In this document: in pieces, positions 8,608 through 16,790 of the stretch
How the letters are laid out: each line of letters opens with the position of its first letter
How positions within the stretch are numbered: the first letter of the stretch is position 1
From: Synechococcaceae cyanobacterium
GTDB taxonomy: Bacteria; Cyanobacteriota; Cyanobacteriia; PCC-6307; Cyanobiaceae
Length of the DNA stretch: 35,957 nucleotides
Assembly: GCA_947378425.1 (NCBI GenBank)
Contig: CANCJV010000040.1
Location: 1-35,957 of the forward strand
Direction: 5' to 3'
The notes under the pieces: generated by a model
Told to the model about the DNA's origin: nothing
Databases searched by the model: none
The model's input: only the letters and a program-made list of their open reading frames with translations
Position numbers and translations under genes: made by a program

Positions 8608-10878
8608 TCAGAGGGAAGGGGATGGCTGGGGGGGCTGGGGAGCCTCAGCGGCTGGAGGTGCCGTCGTCGAGCCTCCGGACGGCGCCGTATCCGGAGCTGA
8701 ACCCGCCGGAGTGGAGGGCGAGGCTGGCTCTGGCTGGGGCGCACTGGCCCCGCCGGCGGCACCGGGCAGGCTCGTCGGGGCCGGTGAAGCCGGCGGATCG
8801 GCCCGCAGCGACAGCCGGATCATCGCCGGCGCCACCCCTTCATTGGTGACCAGCAGCTGCACGGGGGAAGCCTTCTGGGAGCCGAGCGTGACCACCCGCA
8901 GGGGCCCCTTCGGCTCCAGCACGGTGCCATCGGCCCCATAGACACTCATCTGCAGCAACGGCGTGCCATTGACCCCGAGCGCCAGGCCATGGGCCGCAGG
9001 CAGGCGGATGGCGAACAGACGCGCGCCGCTGGCGGGCACGTCGGCGGACAGCACCTGGGTGGTGCCCGAGGCCGCCTCGATCGGATCGATCCTGACGTTC
9101 TCCAGCACCTGCTCGGCGGCGGCATACCAGAGCTGGCGGTAGGGCTCCTCGGGGATGTCCTGGCCGGAGCGTCCCGGCAGCAGGTTCTGGGCGCTGGCGG
9201 AAACCAGGTGCAGCAACACCTCGGAGCTGAGACCCTGGCGCAGCAGGGTCTGCTGGCGTTCTTGCCAGTCCCCCTGGCTGAAGCTGCCCAGCCGGCGGCG
9301 GATGGCCAGGGGCAGCTGCTCAACCCGGGCCAGCCAGTCGCTGGCCTGTTCGTTCCAGACCTTGCGCAGCGGCGCATCCTCCAGGCTGTCGTTGGGCAGC
9401 CGACCGCGCCGTTCGGGGTACTGGGCCAGCAGGCTGGCATCCACCAGCTGCTGGAACCAGCTGCGATCCACCTGAATCGCCCGCAGCCGATCCAGCAGTT
9501 GCTGGCGCTGATCCACCTCGGCCGGCGGCAACGAGCTGGGCTGGTCGCTGGTCTGCTCGCTGCGGGAAGCCGGCAGCTTGTCGCGACCCAACCACCACCA
9601 ACCCAGGGAGGTGCCCACCACCGCCGAGATCACCAGAGCGATCAGCACCGGCCAGAAGCCCCCCTCCACCGCCTCCTCGCGCTCCTCATCGCGGCGGCGC
9701 GCCTGGGAGGGCAGGGGACGGGACAGGGGAACGGCCGGGGGTGCGGCCGGAACGAGTGACGGCAACCCCACCAGCGCAGCCTTCTTCTGCCCGCCTGGAG
9801 CAGGCTGCTCATCCGGCGACTCCTGCTCCCCCGCGGCGGACGCCGGCGCCGGCGCCACCTCAACGGCGCCGTCCTCCTGGGGAGCTCGCGCCGCACGATC
9901 TTCAGGCGGGGCTGGGGCTTGCTCGGCGGCCACCGGCGCCGGTACCTGGGGCGCTGGCGCCTGGGGCACCAGCGCCACGGTGCGATCGGCCCGCGCCACC
10001 GGGCCGGTGCTGTCCGGCATCTCCAGGGCCTGGAAGGCCACCAGGGCCTGGCCGGCCGAAGCGAAACGGCGGGCGGGATCCCGCTCCAGCAGCCGCTGCA
10101 GCTGGGAAAGCAGGGCGGGCTCCGGCTCCAGAGCCGCCGGCCAGCGCCAGTCGAGGGTGACCGGATCCAGCAGGTTGGCCGGCGGTTCGCCGGCCAACAG
10201 CACCAGCGCCACCACCCCCAGGGCATGGAGATCCATCCAGGGCTGGGCCGGCTCTCCCCTCAGCAACTCGGGGGGGGCATAGCCCGGTGTCGCCCCGCGG
10301 CCGCTGGCCCCTCGGGGGCTGGCCTCGCCGGCGCCAGCCCCCGAGGGGCCAGCGGCCGCCAGCCCCCGAACCAGGCCGAAATCGAGCAGCACCGGCAGGC
10401 CGTCACTGTCGCGCCGCAGCAGGTTGTCGGGGCTGAGATCGCCGTGCAGCAGATCCTGACTGTGCAGGGCCGCCAACACCGGCAGCAACTGGCGCAGCAG
10501 CAACAGCACCTCGCCGGCGCCGAAGACCATCTGGCGCTCATGGCGGGCCTCCAGCAGCTGGCCATAGGTGCGGCCGCTCTGCCATTCGCGCACCAGCCAG
10601 AGCTGTCCCTGCTCCTGAATCACCGCCCCGAAGCGGGGCACCTGGGGATGCAGCACGCCCTGCAGCCGGCTCCAGAGCTCCCGGGCCCGGGCCTGGTCCG
10701 CTTCGGCCCCCAGCCGCCGCAGGGCCACCGGGGCCTCCGCCGCCAGCTGGTCCCGGGCCTGCCAGAGCTCACCCTGAGCCAGCACACCCGCCGGATCGCC
10801 CGCCGGCGCACTCAGCTGTCGCTCCAGCCGATAGCGAGAGCCGATCAGTTGGCCCGAAGCAGGCAGGGACGAGGTCAT
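8608..10878 (-). CDS. membrane-anchored Ser/Thr protein kinase-like protein, possibly pseudokinase
   Basis: 756 residues. The N-terminal ~280 residues have a Hanks-type kinase fold: catalytic loop HGDLSPDNLL (145-154, normally HRDLKPEN) and DFG (166-168) are present. The usual VAIK lysine position reads VALR (Arg54), and the glycine-rich loop is hard to recognise. ATP binding may therefore be altered or lost. The activation segment (~173-194) is Gly/Ala/Ser-rich and is encoded by a perfect inverted repeat. A Pro/Ala/Glu-rich linker leads to one transmembrane helix (~408-430, PVLIALVISAVVGTSLGWWWL), an extracytoplasmic domain and a Pro/Ser/Ala-rich tail. The start ATG overlaps the stop of the upstream Cds1-like gene (4 bases), implying co-transcription. 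The target is unknown. Confidence 0.8.
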   Translation of the reverse strand: MTSSLPASGQLIGSRYRLERQLSAPAGDPAGVLAQGELWQARDQLAAEAPVALRRLGAEADQARARELWSRLQGVLHPQVPRFGAVIQEQGQLWLVREWQSGRTYGQLLEARHERQMVFGAGEVLLLLRQLLPVLAALHSQDLLHGDLSPDNLLRRDSDGLPVLLDFGLVRGLAAAGPSGAGAGEASPRGASGRGATPGYAPPELLRGEPAQPWMDLHALGVVALVLLAGEPPANLLDPVTLDWRWPAALEPEPALLSQLQRLLERDPARRFASAGQALVAFQALEMPDSTGPVARADRTVALVPQAPAPQVPAPVAAEQAPAPPEDRAARAPQEDGAVEVAPAPASAAGEQESPDEQPAPGGQKKAALVGLPSLVPAAPPAVPLSRPLPSQARRRDEEREEAVEGGFWPVLIALVISAVVGTSLGWWWLGRDKLPASRSEQTSDQPSSLPPAEVDQRQQLLDRLRAIQVDRSWFQQLVDASLLAQYPERRGRLPNDSLEDAPLRKVWNEQASDWLARVEQLPLAIRRRLGSFSQGDWQERQQTLLRQGLSSEVLLHLVSASAQNLLPGRSGQDIPEEPYRQLWYAAAEQVLENVRIDPIEAASGTTQVLSADVPASGARLFAIRLPAAHGLALGVNGTPLLQMSVYGADGTVLEPKGPLRVVTLGSQKASPVQLLVTNEGVAPAMIRLSLRADPPASPAPTSLPGAAGGASAPQPEPASPSTPAGSAPDTAPSGGSTTAPPAAEAPQPPQPSPSL
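10297..10359. repeat. perfect 27-bp inverted repeat with 9-bp loop inside kinase-like gene
   Basis: The left arm is 10297-10323, the right arm 10333-10359 and the loop 10324-10332. The arms are exact reverse complements and begin and end with GCGGCCGC. The right arm's first 12 bases recur directly at 10358-10369. The element is in frame and encodes Ala/Gly/Ser/Pro-rich sequence between the DFG motif and the APPEL motif of the kinase domain. I saw no second copy in the window. It could be a small inserted palindromic element or a locally amplified hairpin. Confidence 0.9.
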
Positions 10879-11879
10879 CAGCCGCTCACCACCGGGAAAC
10901 GCTGGGGTTGGTTCAGACCGCGGCCAGCGAGCCAGTCCCGGTCGTAAAGGCGGGATCGATAGCGATCACCGCCGTCGCACAGCACCGTGACGATCCGATG
11001 ACCCGGCCCGAGGCGGCGGGCCGTCTCGACCGCCGCGGCCACATTGATCCCCACCGAGCCCCCCATGAACAGGCCCTCCTTCCACAGCATCTGGTAGATG
11101 GTGCCTAGCGCCTCCTGGTCGTCAATGCGCACGGCGTCGTCGATGGGGGCATCGGCAAGATTGGCGGTGACTCGGCTATTGCCGATGCCTTCGGTGATCG
11201 AGTTGCCCTCGGCGTGCAGAGCGCCGCTGGTGGCCCAGTTGTAGAGAGCGCTGCCATGGGGATCGGCCAGGACGCAGCGCACGGAATCGCGGCGCTCCTT
11301 CAGGAACAGGGCCACACCGGCATAGGTGCCACCCGTGCCGGTGGCCGCCACCCAGGCGTCGATGCGGCCGTCGCACTGCTCCCAGATCTCGGGCGCGGTG
11401 CTGTTGTAATGGGCGCGGCGATTGGCGAGGTTGTCGAACTGGTTGGCCCAGAGCGCGCCGGGGATCTCGGCGGCGATGCGACCGGACAGGCGCACGTAGT
11501 TGTTGGGATCGGCGTAGGGAACGGCCGGCACCGTGCGCACCTCGGCCCCCAGGCTGCGCAGCAGGCCGATCTTCTCCGCCGACTGGGTCTCGGGGATGAC
11601 GATCAGGGCGCGATAGCCGCGGGCATTGCAGAGGTGGGCCAGGCCGATGCCGGTGTTGCCGGCGGTGCCCTCGACGACCGTGCCACCGGTCCGCAGCTCC
11701 CCAGAGGCCTCAGCTTCCATCAGAATGCCCAGGGCAGCCCGATCCTTGACCGAACCGCCCGGATTCATGAACTCGGCCTTGCCGAGGATCTCGCAGCCGG
11801 TGAGTTCACTGAGGGCCCGCAGCCGGATCAAGGGTGTGTGACCCACGGCCTCGCTGAACCCCTCGCTGATGGCGCCCAT
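10878..11879 (-). CDS. PLP-dependent cysteine synthase / cysteine desulfhydrase family protein (Cds1-like)
   Basis: A fold-type II PLP enzyme of the CysK superfamily, 333 residues from the ATG chosen so that the protein opens at MGAISEGFSEAVGHTPLIRL; an upstream extension of 35 residues is not homologous. The PLP Schiff-base lysine is Lys45 in NPGGSVKDR. The substrate loop reads EGTAGNTG (~70-77). This wording and AEFMNPGGSVKDR resemble the Cds1-type cysteine desulfhydrases more than housekeeping CysK (which has TSGNTG). The likely reaction is release of sulfide from cysteine, or synthesis of cysteine from O-acetylserine; sequence alone does not separate these. It is divergent from egtB (79-bp gap) and overlaps the kinase-like gene by ATGA. 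Confidence 0.85.
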   Translation of the reverse strand: MGAISEGFSEAVGHTPLIRLRALSELTGCEILGKAEFMNPGGSVKDRAALGILMEAEASGELRTGGTVVEGTAGNTGIGLAHLCNARGYRALIVIPETQSAEKIGLLRSLGAEVRTVPAVPYADPNNYVRLSGRIAAEIPGALWANQFDNLANRRAHYNSTAPEIWEQCDGRIDAWVAATGTGGTYAGVALFLKERRDSVRCVLADPHGSALYNWATSGALHAEGNSITEGIGNSRVTANLADAPIDDAVRIDDQEALGTIYQMLWKEGLFMGGSVGINVAAAVETARRLGPGHRIVTVLCDGGDRYRSRLYDRDWLAGRGLNQPQRFPVVSG

Positions 11880-11958
11880 GGAGCCCGCCTGCCAAATCGA
11901 CGTGTGTGGGCGGATCGTAGAGAACATCCCTAAGGTCAGCCCCAGAGAGCGCGACGTC

Positions 11959-13290
11959 ATGGGCTTGCAGACCGATGCCGGCACCGACTGCGTCGCCGCT
12001 GATTCCGACGTCGTCGCCAGTGAATCCGCCTTGCTCGAAGGCGCTGATGCTCATGGCCGGGACAGCCCCGCGACCCTGATCGCCGGCCTGCGGGCCCGGT
12101 TGCGGCAGGTGCGCCGGCGCAGCGTCACCCTGATCGAACCCCTGCAGCCGGAGGACCTCTGCCTGCAGGGCATGGCGGATGCCAGTCCGCCCAAATGGCA
12201 TCTCGGCCACAGCAGCTGGTTCTTCGAGACCTTTCTGCTGACGCCGCACCTGGCCGGTTGGCAGGGGGCGGACCCGCGCTGGGGCTACCTGTTCAACTCG
12301 TACTACGACGCCGTCGGCGCCCGCCATCCGCGGCCCCAGCGGGGCCTGCTCAGCCGCCCCCCGATCGAGGCGGTGCTGGCCTGGCGCCAGCGGATCGATC
12401 AGGGCCTGGAGGAGCTGCTCAGCCAGCTTGAGCAGCAGCCCCCGGAGCGGGCCCAACCGCTGCTGGCGTTGCTGGAGCTGGGTCTTCAGCACGAACAGCA
12501 GCACCAGGAACTGCTGTTGATGGACCTGCTCGACGGCTTCAGCCGCAACCCACTCGAGCCCACCTACCTCGACGGAAGCGACGGGCCTGAGGCGATCTAT
12601 GCGGCGGCGATCGGCGAGCCGTCGGGCGCTGGCGCGACCGGAGCGAGCTGGCAGACCCACGAGGGGGGCCTGGTGGAGATCGGCCATGGCGAAGGCGATC
12701 CCGCCTTCCACTTCGACAACGAGGCACCGCGCCATCGCCAGTGGCTGGAGCGCTTTGAAATCGCCCCGACCCTGGTCCGCAACGGCGAGATGGAGGCCTT
12801 CATCGCCGACGGCGGCTACCGCCGGCCGGAGCTGTGGATGAGTGAGGGCTGGGCCACGGTGCAGCAACGGCTCTGGCAAGCGCCCCGCTACTGGCGTGGC
12901 GCTTGCGAATTCACCCTGGCCGGCCTGAGGCCACGCCGACCCGAGGCGCCGGTGCGCCATCTGAGCTGGTTCGAGGCCGATGCCTTCGCCCGCTGGGCCG
13001 GCGCCAGGCTGCCCAGCGAGGCGGAATGGGAACATGCCAATCGGAGCGAGCCACTGCCCCAGGCCTTCGCCGCCCTTTGGCAGTGGACCTCCAGCCCCTA
13101 CCGTCCCTATCCGGGCTTCAGCCCCGCCAGCGGCGCCGTCGGCGAATACAACGGCAAGTTCATGTCCTCCCAGTTCGTGCTGCGCGGCAGCGCCTTTCTC
13201 ACCCCAGCCGGCCACGCCCGGCTCACCTACCGCAACTTCTTCCCGCCGGCGAGTCGCTGGATGGCGGCGGGCCTGCGCCTGGCCCGCTGA
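11959..13290 (+). CDS. egtB: ergothioneine biosynthesis protein EgtB (iron-dependent sulfoxide synthase)
   Basis: EgtB joins hercynine to a cysteine-containing thiol using Fe(II) and oxygen, the central step of ergothioneine synthesis. About 443 residues from ATG 11959; the first ~35 residues are poorly conserved in appearance, so the true start could be slightly later. The N-terminal DinB-like domain gives the three-histidine iron site: WHLGHS (80-85) and HEQQHQE (178-184). The C-terminal formylglycine-generating-enzyme-like domain shows VRHLSWFEADAFARWAG, RLPSEAEWE, ALWQWTSSPYRPYPGF, GEYNGKFMSSQFVLRG and TYRNFFPPASRW. The stop overlaps the egtD start (TGATG), giving coupled translation. No egtA, egtC or egtE is in the window, so the sulfur donor (cysteine or gamma-glutamylcysteine) is not decided. 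Confidence 0.93.
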   Translation: MGLQTDAGTDCVAADSDVVASESALLEGADAHGRDSPATLIAGLRARLRQVRRRSVTLIEPLQPEDLCLQGMADASPPKWHLGHSSWFFETFLLTPHLAGWQGADPRWGYLFNSYYDAVGARHPRPQRGLLSRPPIEAVLAWRQRIDQGLEELLSQLEQQPPERAQPLLALLELGLQHEQQHQELLLMDLLDGFSRNPLEPTYLDGSDGPEAIYAAAIGEPSGAGATGASWQTHEGGLVEIGHGEGDPAFHFDNEAPRHRQWLERFEIAPTLVRNGEMEAFIADGGYRRPELWMSEGWATVQQRLWQAPRYWRGACEFTLAGLRPRRPEAPVRHLSWFEADAFARWAGARLPSEAEWEHANRSEPLPQAFAALWQWTSSPYRPYPGFSPASGAVGEYNGKFMSSQFVLRGSAFLTPAGHARLTYRNFFPPASRWMAAGLRLAR

Positions 13291-14321
13291 TGGCCAGCCC
13301 CCTCGCCATCGCGGCCCCCCGGTTGATCGATCTGCATCCGCCCGCCGCCGACCTGCGGCGCCTGGTGGTGGCCGGCATGCAGCGCCAGCCCCGTCAGCTG
13401 CCGGCCTGGCTGCTCTACGACGACCGGGGCTCCCAGCTGTTCGACGCCATCTGCCAGCAGCCGGAATACGGCCTCACCCGCACCGAAACGGCCCTGCTGC
13501 AGCAACGGGCTCCCGAGCTGGCCCGGGCCCTGGGACCCGGGGTGCTGGTGGAGTTCGGGGCCGGCAGCGCCAGAAAGGTGAGCCCCCTGCTGCAGGAACT
13601 GAATCCCCACGCCTACGTGGCCCTGGACATCAGCGCCGGCCATCTGCTGGCGGCCTGCCAGGCGCTGCAGCAACGCCATCCGACGACGCCGGTGCTCGGC
13701 ATCTGCTGCGACTACAGCGAGCTCCAGCGCCTCCCCACCCACCCCTGGCTGGAGCAGCGACGGCTGGGCTTCTACCCGGGCAGCTCGATCGGCAACTTCA
13801 GCCCTGAGGAAGCCGTGACCCTGCTGCGGCAGTTTCTACGGCTGCTGGGGCCGGACAGCCGCCTGCTGATCGGCATCGACCAACCCAAGGCGGTGGAGCG
13901 ACTGGAGGCGGCGTACAACGATCAAGCCGGCTACTCGGCCGCTTTCGCCCTCAATCTGCTGAGCCGGCTGAACCGCGATCTGGAGGGCGATTTCCGCCCC
14001 GAAGCCTTCCGCTACCGCGCCTGGTGGCAAGCGGACTCCAGCCGCATCGCCATGGCCCTGATCAGCCGCGAGCCCCAGACCGTGTCCCTGGCGGGACAGC
14101 AGTGGGCCTTCGCGGCCGGCGAACCGCTGATCACCGAATACAGCGTCAAATACACCCCGGACACCTTCGGCCAGCTGGCGCTACGGGCAGGCTGGCGCAG
14201 CCTGCAGCGATGGAGCGATGGCTCAGACGACCTGAGCCTGCATCTGCTGGCACCAGCCGAGGATCGGGCCTCAGGGACTGATCTGGAGCCAGACTCAAGC
14301 CACCAGCACAGCGACCGATGA
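13290..14321 (+). CDS. egtD: L-histidine N-alpha-methyltransferase EgtD
   Basis: EgtD trimethylates the alpha-amino group of histidine with S-adenosylmethionine to give hercynine, the EgtB substrate. 343 residues from the ATG overlapping the egtB stop, close to the family's usual length. Visible motifs are LLYDDRGSQLFDAICQQPEY near the N-terminus, SAM site VEFGAGSARK (~86-95), GICCDYSEL, and FYPGSSIGNFSPEEA (~161-175), then the C-terminal part EYSVKYTPDTFGQLALRAGW. It is the second gene of a four-gene coupled operon. S-adenosylhomocysteine from this reaction would be handled by AhcY, encoded about 12 kb away. The gene looks intact. Confidence 0.95.
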   Translation: MASPLAIAAPRLIDLHPPAADLRRLVVAGMQRQPRQLPAWLLYDDRGSQLFDAICQQPEYGLTRTETALLQQRAPELARALGPGVLVEFGAGSARKVSPLLQELNPHAYVALDISAGHLLAACQALQQRHPTTPVLGICCDYSELQRLPTHPWLEQRRLGFYPGSSIGNFSPEEAVTLLRQFLRLLGPDSRLLIGIDQPKAVERLEAAYNDQAGYSAAFALNLLSRLNRDLEGDFRPEAFRYRAWWQADSSRIAMALISREPQTVSLAGQQWAFAAGEPLITEYSVKYTPDTFGQLALRAGWRSLQRWSDGSDDLSLHLLAPAEDRASGTDLEPDSSHQHSDR

Positions 14322-14575
14322 GCCGGGAAGAGCAACGCCAGGCGATGCGCCAGGTGCGCGAAGACCTGATCGAGGAACTGGAGCAGCTCTACCGCCGGGC
14401 CTTTGATCGCATCGGCGACCAGGATCTCGGCGAGGGCGCCATCGCCCGGCTCACCCAGCTGCTGCTGCGCTCCCGCGAGGCCGCCATCACCCCATTGCAA
14501 CAGGAAATCGAAGCGCCGCTGATCACCCGGGCCCCTGGCTGGGTCGCCGCCCCAGAAACCCCCAGCGAGCCATGA
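14318..14575 (+). CDS. hercynine metabolism small protein-like (cyanobacterial egt operon)
   Basis: 85 residues, mostly predicted helix: SREEQRQAMRQVREDLIEELEQLYRRAFDRIG, then a second helix and a Pro-rich tail. Its ATG overlaps the egtD stop and its own stop overlaps the next start, so it is embedded in the ergothioneine operon. From memory, cyanobacterial egtD genes are often followed by a small protein annotated as 'hercynine metabolism small protein' (TIGR04375); I infer this is it from position and size rather than from a motif. No catalytic residues are evident. A role as partner or stability factor for EgtD/EgtB is only a guess. Confidence 0.75.
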   Translation: MSREEQRQAMRQVREDLIEELEQLYRRAFDRIGDQDLGEGAIARLTQLLLRSREAAITPLQQEIEAPLITRAPGWVAAPETPSEP

Positions 14576-15108
14576 GCTGGCTGGACGACCTGGAAAGCCG
14601 GCTGGAGAACCAACTCGAAGCTTTCCTGCGCTCCAGCCCGGCCCAGGAGGCCCTGCTGGCCGAGCAGGAGCGGCAGGACCGGTTGAGCCAACTGCGGCGC
14701 CAGCGGCTGGAGCTGCAGCAACAGGCCGAGCAGCAGCGCCAGGAGCTGCTGCAGCTGGCCGTGGAGATTCGCCAGTGGCAGGAACGGGTGCAGCGGGCCC
14801 GGACCGCCGGTGCCAGCGAGCTGGCCAGCCGGGCCGAAGCCCATATCGCCGGCCTGATGGAGCGGGGACGCCTGCTCTGGCAGGGCCTGGCGGAACTGGG
14901 CCAGCAGTTCACGGCGCTGGAATGGGAGCTGAGCGAACTGGGCCGCCGCCGCTCCGGTGACGCCAGTGCCGCCCGGGAAAGGGGCCCGGCCGACGGCACC
15001 AGCCCGGAGGCCGCCGCCCCGGAGCAACCCGCCAACCTCGAGGGCGACTGGGCCGCCTTCGAGGCCCAACAGGAGCTGGAGGAGCTCAGGCGCCGGATGC
15101 GGCGCTGA
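14572..15108 (+). CDS. hercynine metabolism protein-like coiled-coil protein
   Basis: 178 residues. An N-terminal helix (MSWLDDLESRLENQLEAFL) leads into a long Gln/Glu/Leu-rich coiled coil (~25-130). A flexible Ala/Pro/Glu-rich linker and a short charged C-terminal helix (AAFEAQQELEELRRRMRR) follow. No enzyme motifs, signal peptide or membrane helix are visible. Its start overlaps the preceding stop, making it the last gene of the coupled egt operon. Position and composition match the cyanobacterial TIGR04376 'hercynine metabolism protein', as I recall the family. The biochemical role is unknown. The resemblance to phage-shock PspA-like coiled coils is only compositional. Confidence 0.75.
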   Translation: MSWLDDLESRLENQLEAFLRSSPAQEALLAEQERQDRLSQLRRQRLELQQQAEQQRQELLQLAVEIRQWQERVQRARTAGASELASRAEAHIAGLMERGRLLWQGLAELGQQFTALEWELSELGRRRSGDASAARERGPADGTSPEAAAPEQPANLEGDWAAFEAQQELEELRRRMRR

Positions 15109-15532
15109 GCGGGATCTCGCCTGCCACGGAGGTCGTTGCCCTGCAACCCTCGAGCCAGATTCGCCCTCCTGCTCCCATCGATGAAACGACAGCGTCGTGC
15201 TGGGATTGCTCCTGCACGGACGCTTGCTGCCCCATGGAGCGCCGCGACGCCCACTTCAAGCGCCCCGGAGCTGGTGGAGCACCGCCCGATTCGGACCGGA
15301 CATGGGCGAGCGGCTTCACGGAGCCAGGGAGATCTTCAAGGGCATGGAGCCGGTCTTGCACGGGATTACCGGAGTCCGAGCGTTGGTGTCCACGGGCAGT
15401 GGCCAACAAGGCCATGGCTGGGGCACCTGTGCAGGCTTGCAGCCGTCTGTGGGTTCTGATGGACGCCGCCTGGCTCCCCGCAGGCCCCTTGGGCTCCCGG
15501 TGGACCAACGGCCACGACAAACCCTGGAGTCG
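15109..15532. other. 424-bp region without recognisable gene
   Basis: The region lies between the egt operon and the ElyC-like gene. Several frames are open on both strands, including an upstream extension of the ElyC frame, but their translations are Arg/Pro/Ser-rich and match nothing I know. I checked for tRNA T-loop signatures and hairpins followed by T-runs and found none. It probably holds the promoter of the downstream gene and possibly decayed sequence. Confidence 0.4.
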
Positions 15533-16438
15533 ATGGAATTTCTGCTCTCCAAACTGCTGCCCCTGGCCCTCTATCCCCTGGGCCTGGCTCTGCTGCTGCA
15601 GATCCTGGGCCTGCTGGGCCGGCGGCGCCGCTGGCCCAGCGGCTGCGGCAGCGCCGGGGTGGCCCTGCTCTGGCTGGCCGCCATGCCCCTGGTCAGTCGC
15701 CAGCTGGTCTGGGGTCTGGAGGAGCAGGCCAGCCGCCTGACCCCGGAGCCGATCCCCCGGGCCGATGCCGTGCTGGTGCTGGGGGGCGGCCTGCGGCCCG
15801 CCCAGGCGCCCCGCCGCAGCGTCGAGGTGGGTGAAGCGGGCGATCGGCTGCTGATGGGCGTGGATCTGCTGCGCCGCGGGCGTGCCCCCTGGCTGGTGGT
15901 CTCCGGTGGCCGGGTCGCCTTCACCGCCAGTGCCCGGGCCGATGACCCTGCCCGCGCTTCAAGGGGAGAAAAGCCAGGTGGAGCCCCTTCCAAGGCGACG
16001 CTGTCCGAGCAGAGACAGCCCAACCCGATGCTGCCCGACCAGACCCCGCCGAGCGAAGCCGCTTCCGCCACCCGACTGGCCCTCTGGCTGGGGGTGCCGG
16101 CGGCCCGCATCCTGCGCAGCGACACACCGCGCAACACCGCCGAGGAGGCCACAGCCATCGCCCGACTGGCCCAGCAACGGGGCTGGCACTCGCTGCTGCT
16201 GGTTACCAGTGCCACCCATCTGCCGCGCGCCCTCGCCACCTTCCGGCGGCTGACGCCGCTGCACATCATTCCGGTGGCCTGCGACTACCAGCTTCCCGCC
16301 AGGCGACTCTATGGCCGCCCCACGCCGGCCAGCCTGCTCCTGAGCCTCCTGCCCGATGCCGACGCCCTGGCGACAAGCACCACCAGCCTCAAGGAACACC
16401 TGGGGCTGTTGATCTACCGCATCAGGGGCTGGAGCTGA
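15533..16438 (+). CDS. ElyC/SanA/YdcF family membrane protein (DUF218)
   Basis: 301 residues from ATG 15533, chosen because it puts the first membrane helix at the N-terminus (LLPLALYPLGLALLLQILGLL); a second helix follows (VALLWLAAMPLVSRQLVW). The DUF218 domain starts at ADAVLVLGGGL and shows the family blocks SATRLALWLGV, SDTPRNTAEEA and LLLVTSATHLPRALATFRR. E. coli ElyC and SanA relatives are linked to envelope and peptidoglycan-precursor maintenance; the exact reaction is unsettled. Between VVSGGR and the SEAASATRLA block lies a ~40-residue Pro/Ser/Arg/Gln-rich segment (about 15930-16060) that I believe is an insertion relative to the family. It converges with the small gene at 16485-16748. 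Confidence 0.8.
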   Translation: MEFLLSKLLPLALYPLGLALLLQILGLLGRRRRWPSGCGSAGVALLWLAAMPLVSRQLVWGLEEQASRLTPEPIPRADAVLVLGGGLRPAQAPRRSVEVGEAGDRLLMGVDLLRRGRAPWLVVSGGRVAFTASARADDPARASRGEKPGGAPSKATLSEQRQPNPMLPDQTPPSEAASATRLALWLGVPAARILRSDTPRNTAEEATAIARLAQQRGWHSLLLVTSATHLPRALATFRRLTPLHIIPVACDYQLPARRLYGRPTPASLLLSLLPDADALATSTTSLKEHLGLLIYRIRGWS

Positions 16439-16484
16439 ATCCCCAGCCCTGGCCCGCTCAGGCCATGGCCCGATCAGGCGGGAT

Positions 16485-16748
16485 TCACTTCTTCGGAGCC
16501 GGCGGCACCAGGCTCACCCCTTCCGGCGGCGGGGTGGGGTCGGGATCGGCGATCAGCATGTGCTGCAGCACAATCTCAGGACGTTCGCTATCCCGCCAAC
16601 GGATGCGGTAGGCGGGCATCTTGGTGCCCCGGCTGGTGGTCTGCTCCACTGGCTCCATCACCCAGCCACGGCGCGAACGCCCCTGGGGGTTGCGCTTCAC
16701 CACGGCATCAGCGTGTTGGAAGCGAAAACCGACGCGCTCGCCACTCAT
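16485..16748 (-). CDS. small conserved-looking protein of unknown function
   Basis: 87 residues. The middle part (GFRFQHADAVVKRNPQGRSRRGWVM, MPAYRIRWRDSERPEIVLQHMLI) reads like a compact beta-barrel or SH3-like fold, and the last ~20 residues are Pro-rich and disordered. No signal peptide or membrane helix. It lies 42 bp downstream of lysS on the same strand, so it may be co-transcribed. A 12-bp perfect palindrome (CCCCGATCGGGG, about 16769-16780) lies just upstream of the start. I do not recognise the family with certainty; I believe similar small proteins occur beside lysS in picocyanobacteria. Confidence 0.65.
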   Translation of the reverse strand: MSGERVGFRFQHADAVVKRNPQGRSRRGWVMEPVEQTTSRGTKMPAYRIRWRDSERPEIVLQHMLIADPDPTPPPEGVSLVPPAPKK

Positions 16749-16790
16749 GTCAGAGGTGCCCCGATCGGGGAGATTGTCTACTAGGAACCA

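Noticed and set aside
11806-13215. 469-codon minus-strand ORF opposite egtB
   Set aside because: It lies against clear EgtB coding sequence with iron-site motifs; the translation has no recognisable domain.
15109-15180. Possible tRNA or structured RNA just after the egt operon
   Set aside because: No acceptor-stem pairing, anticodon arm or T-loop consensus could be assembled on either strand.
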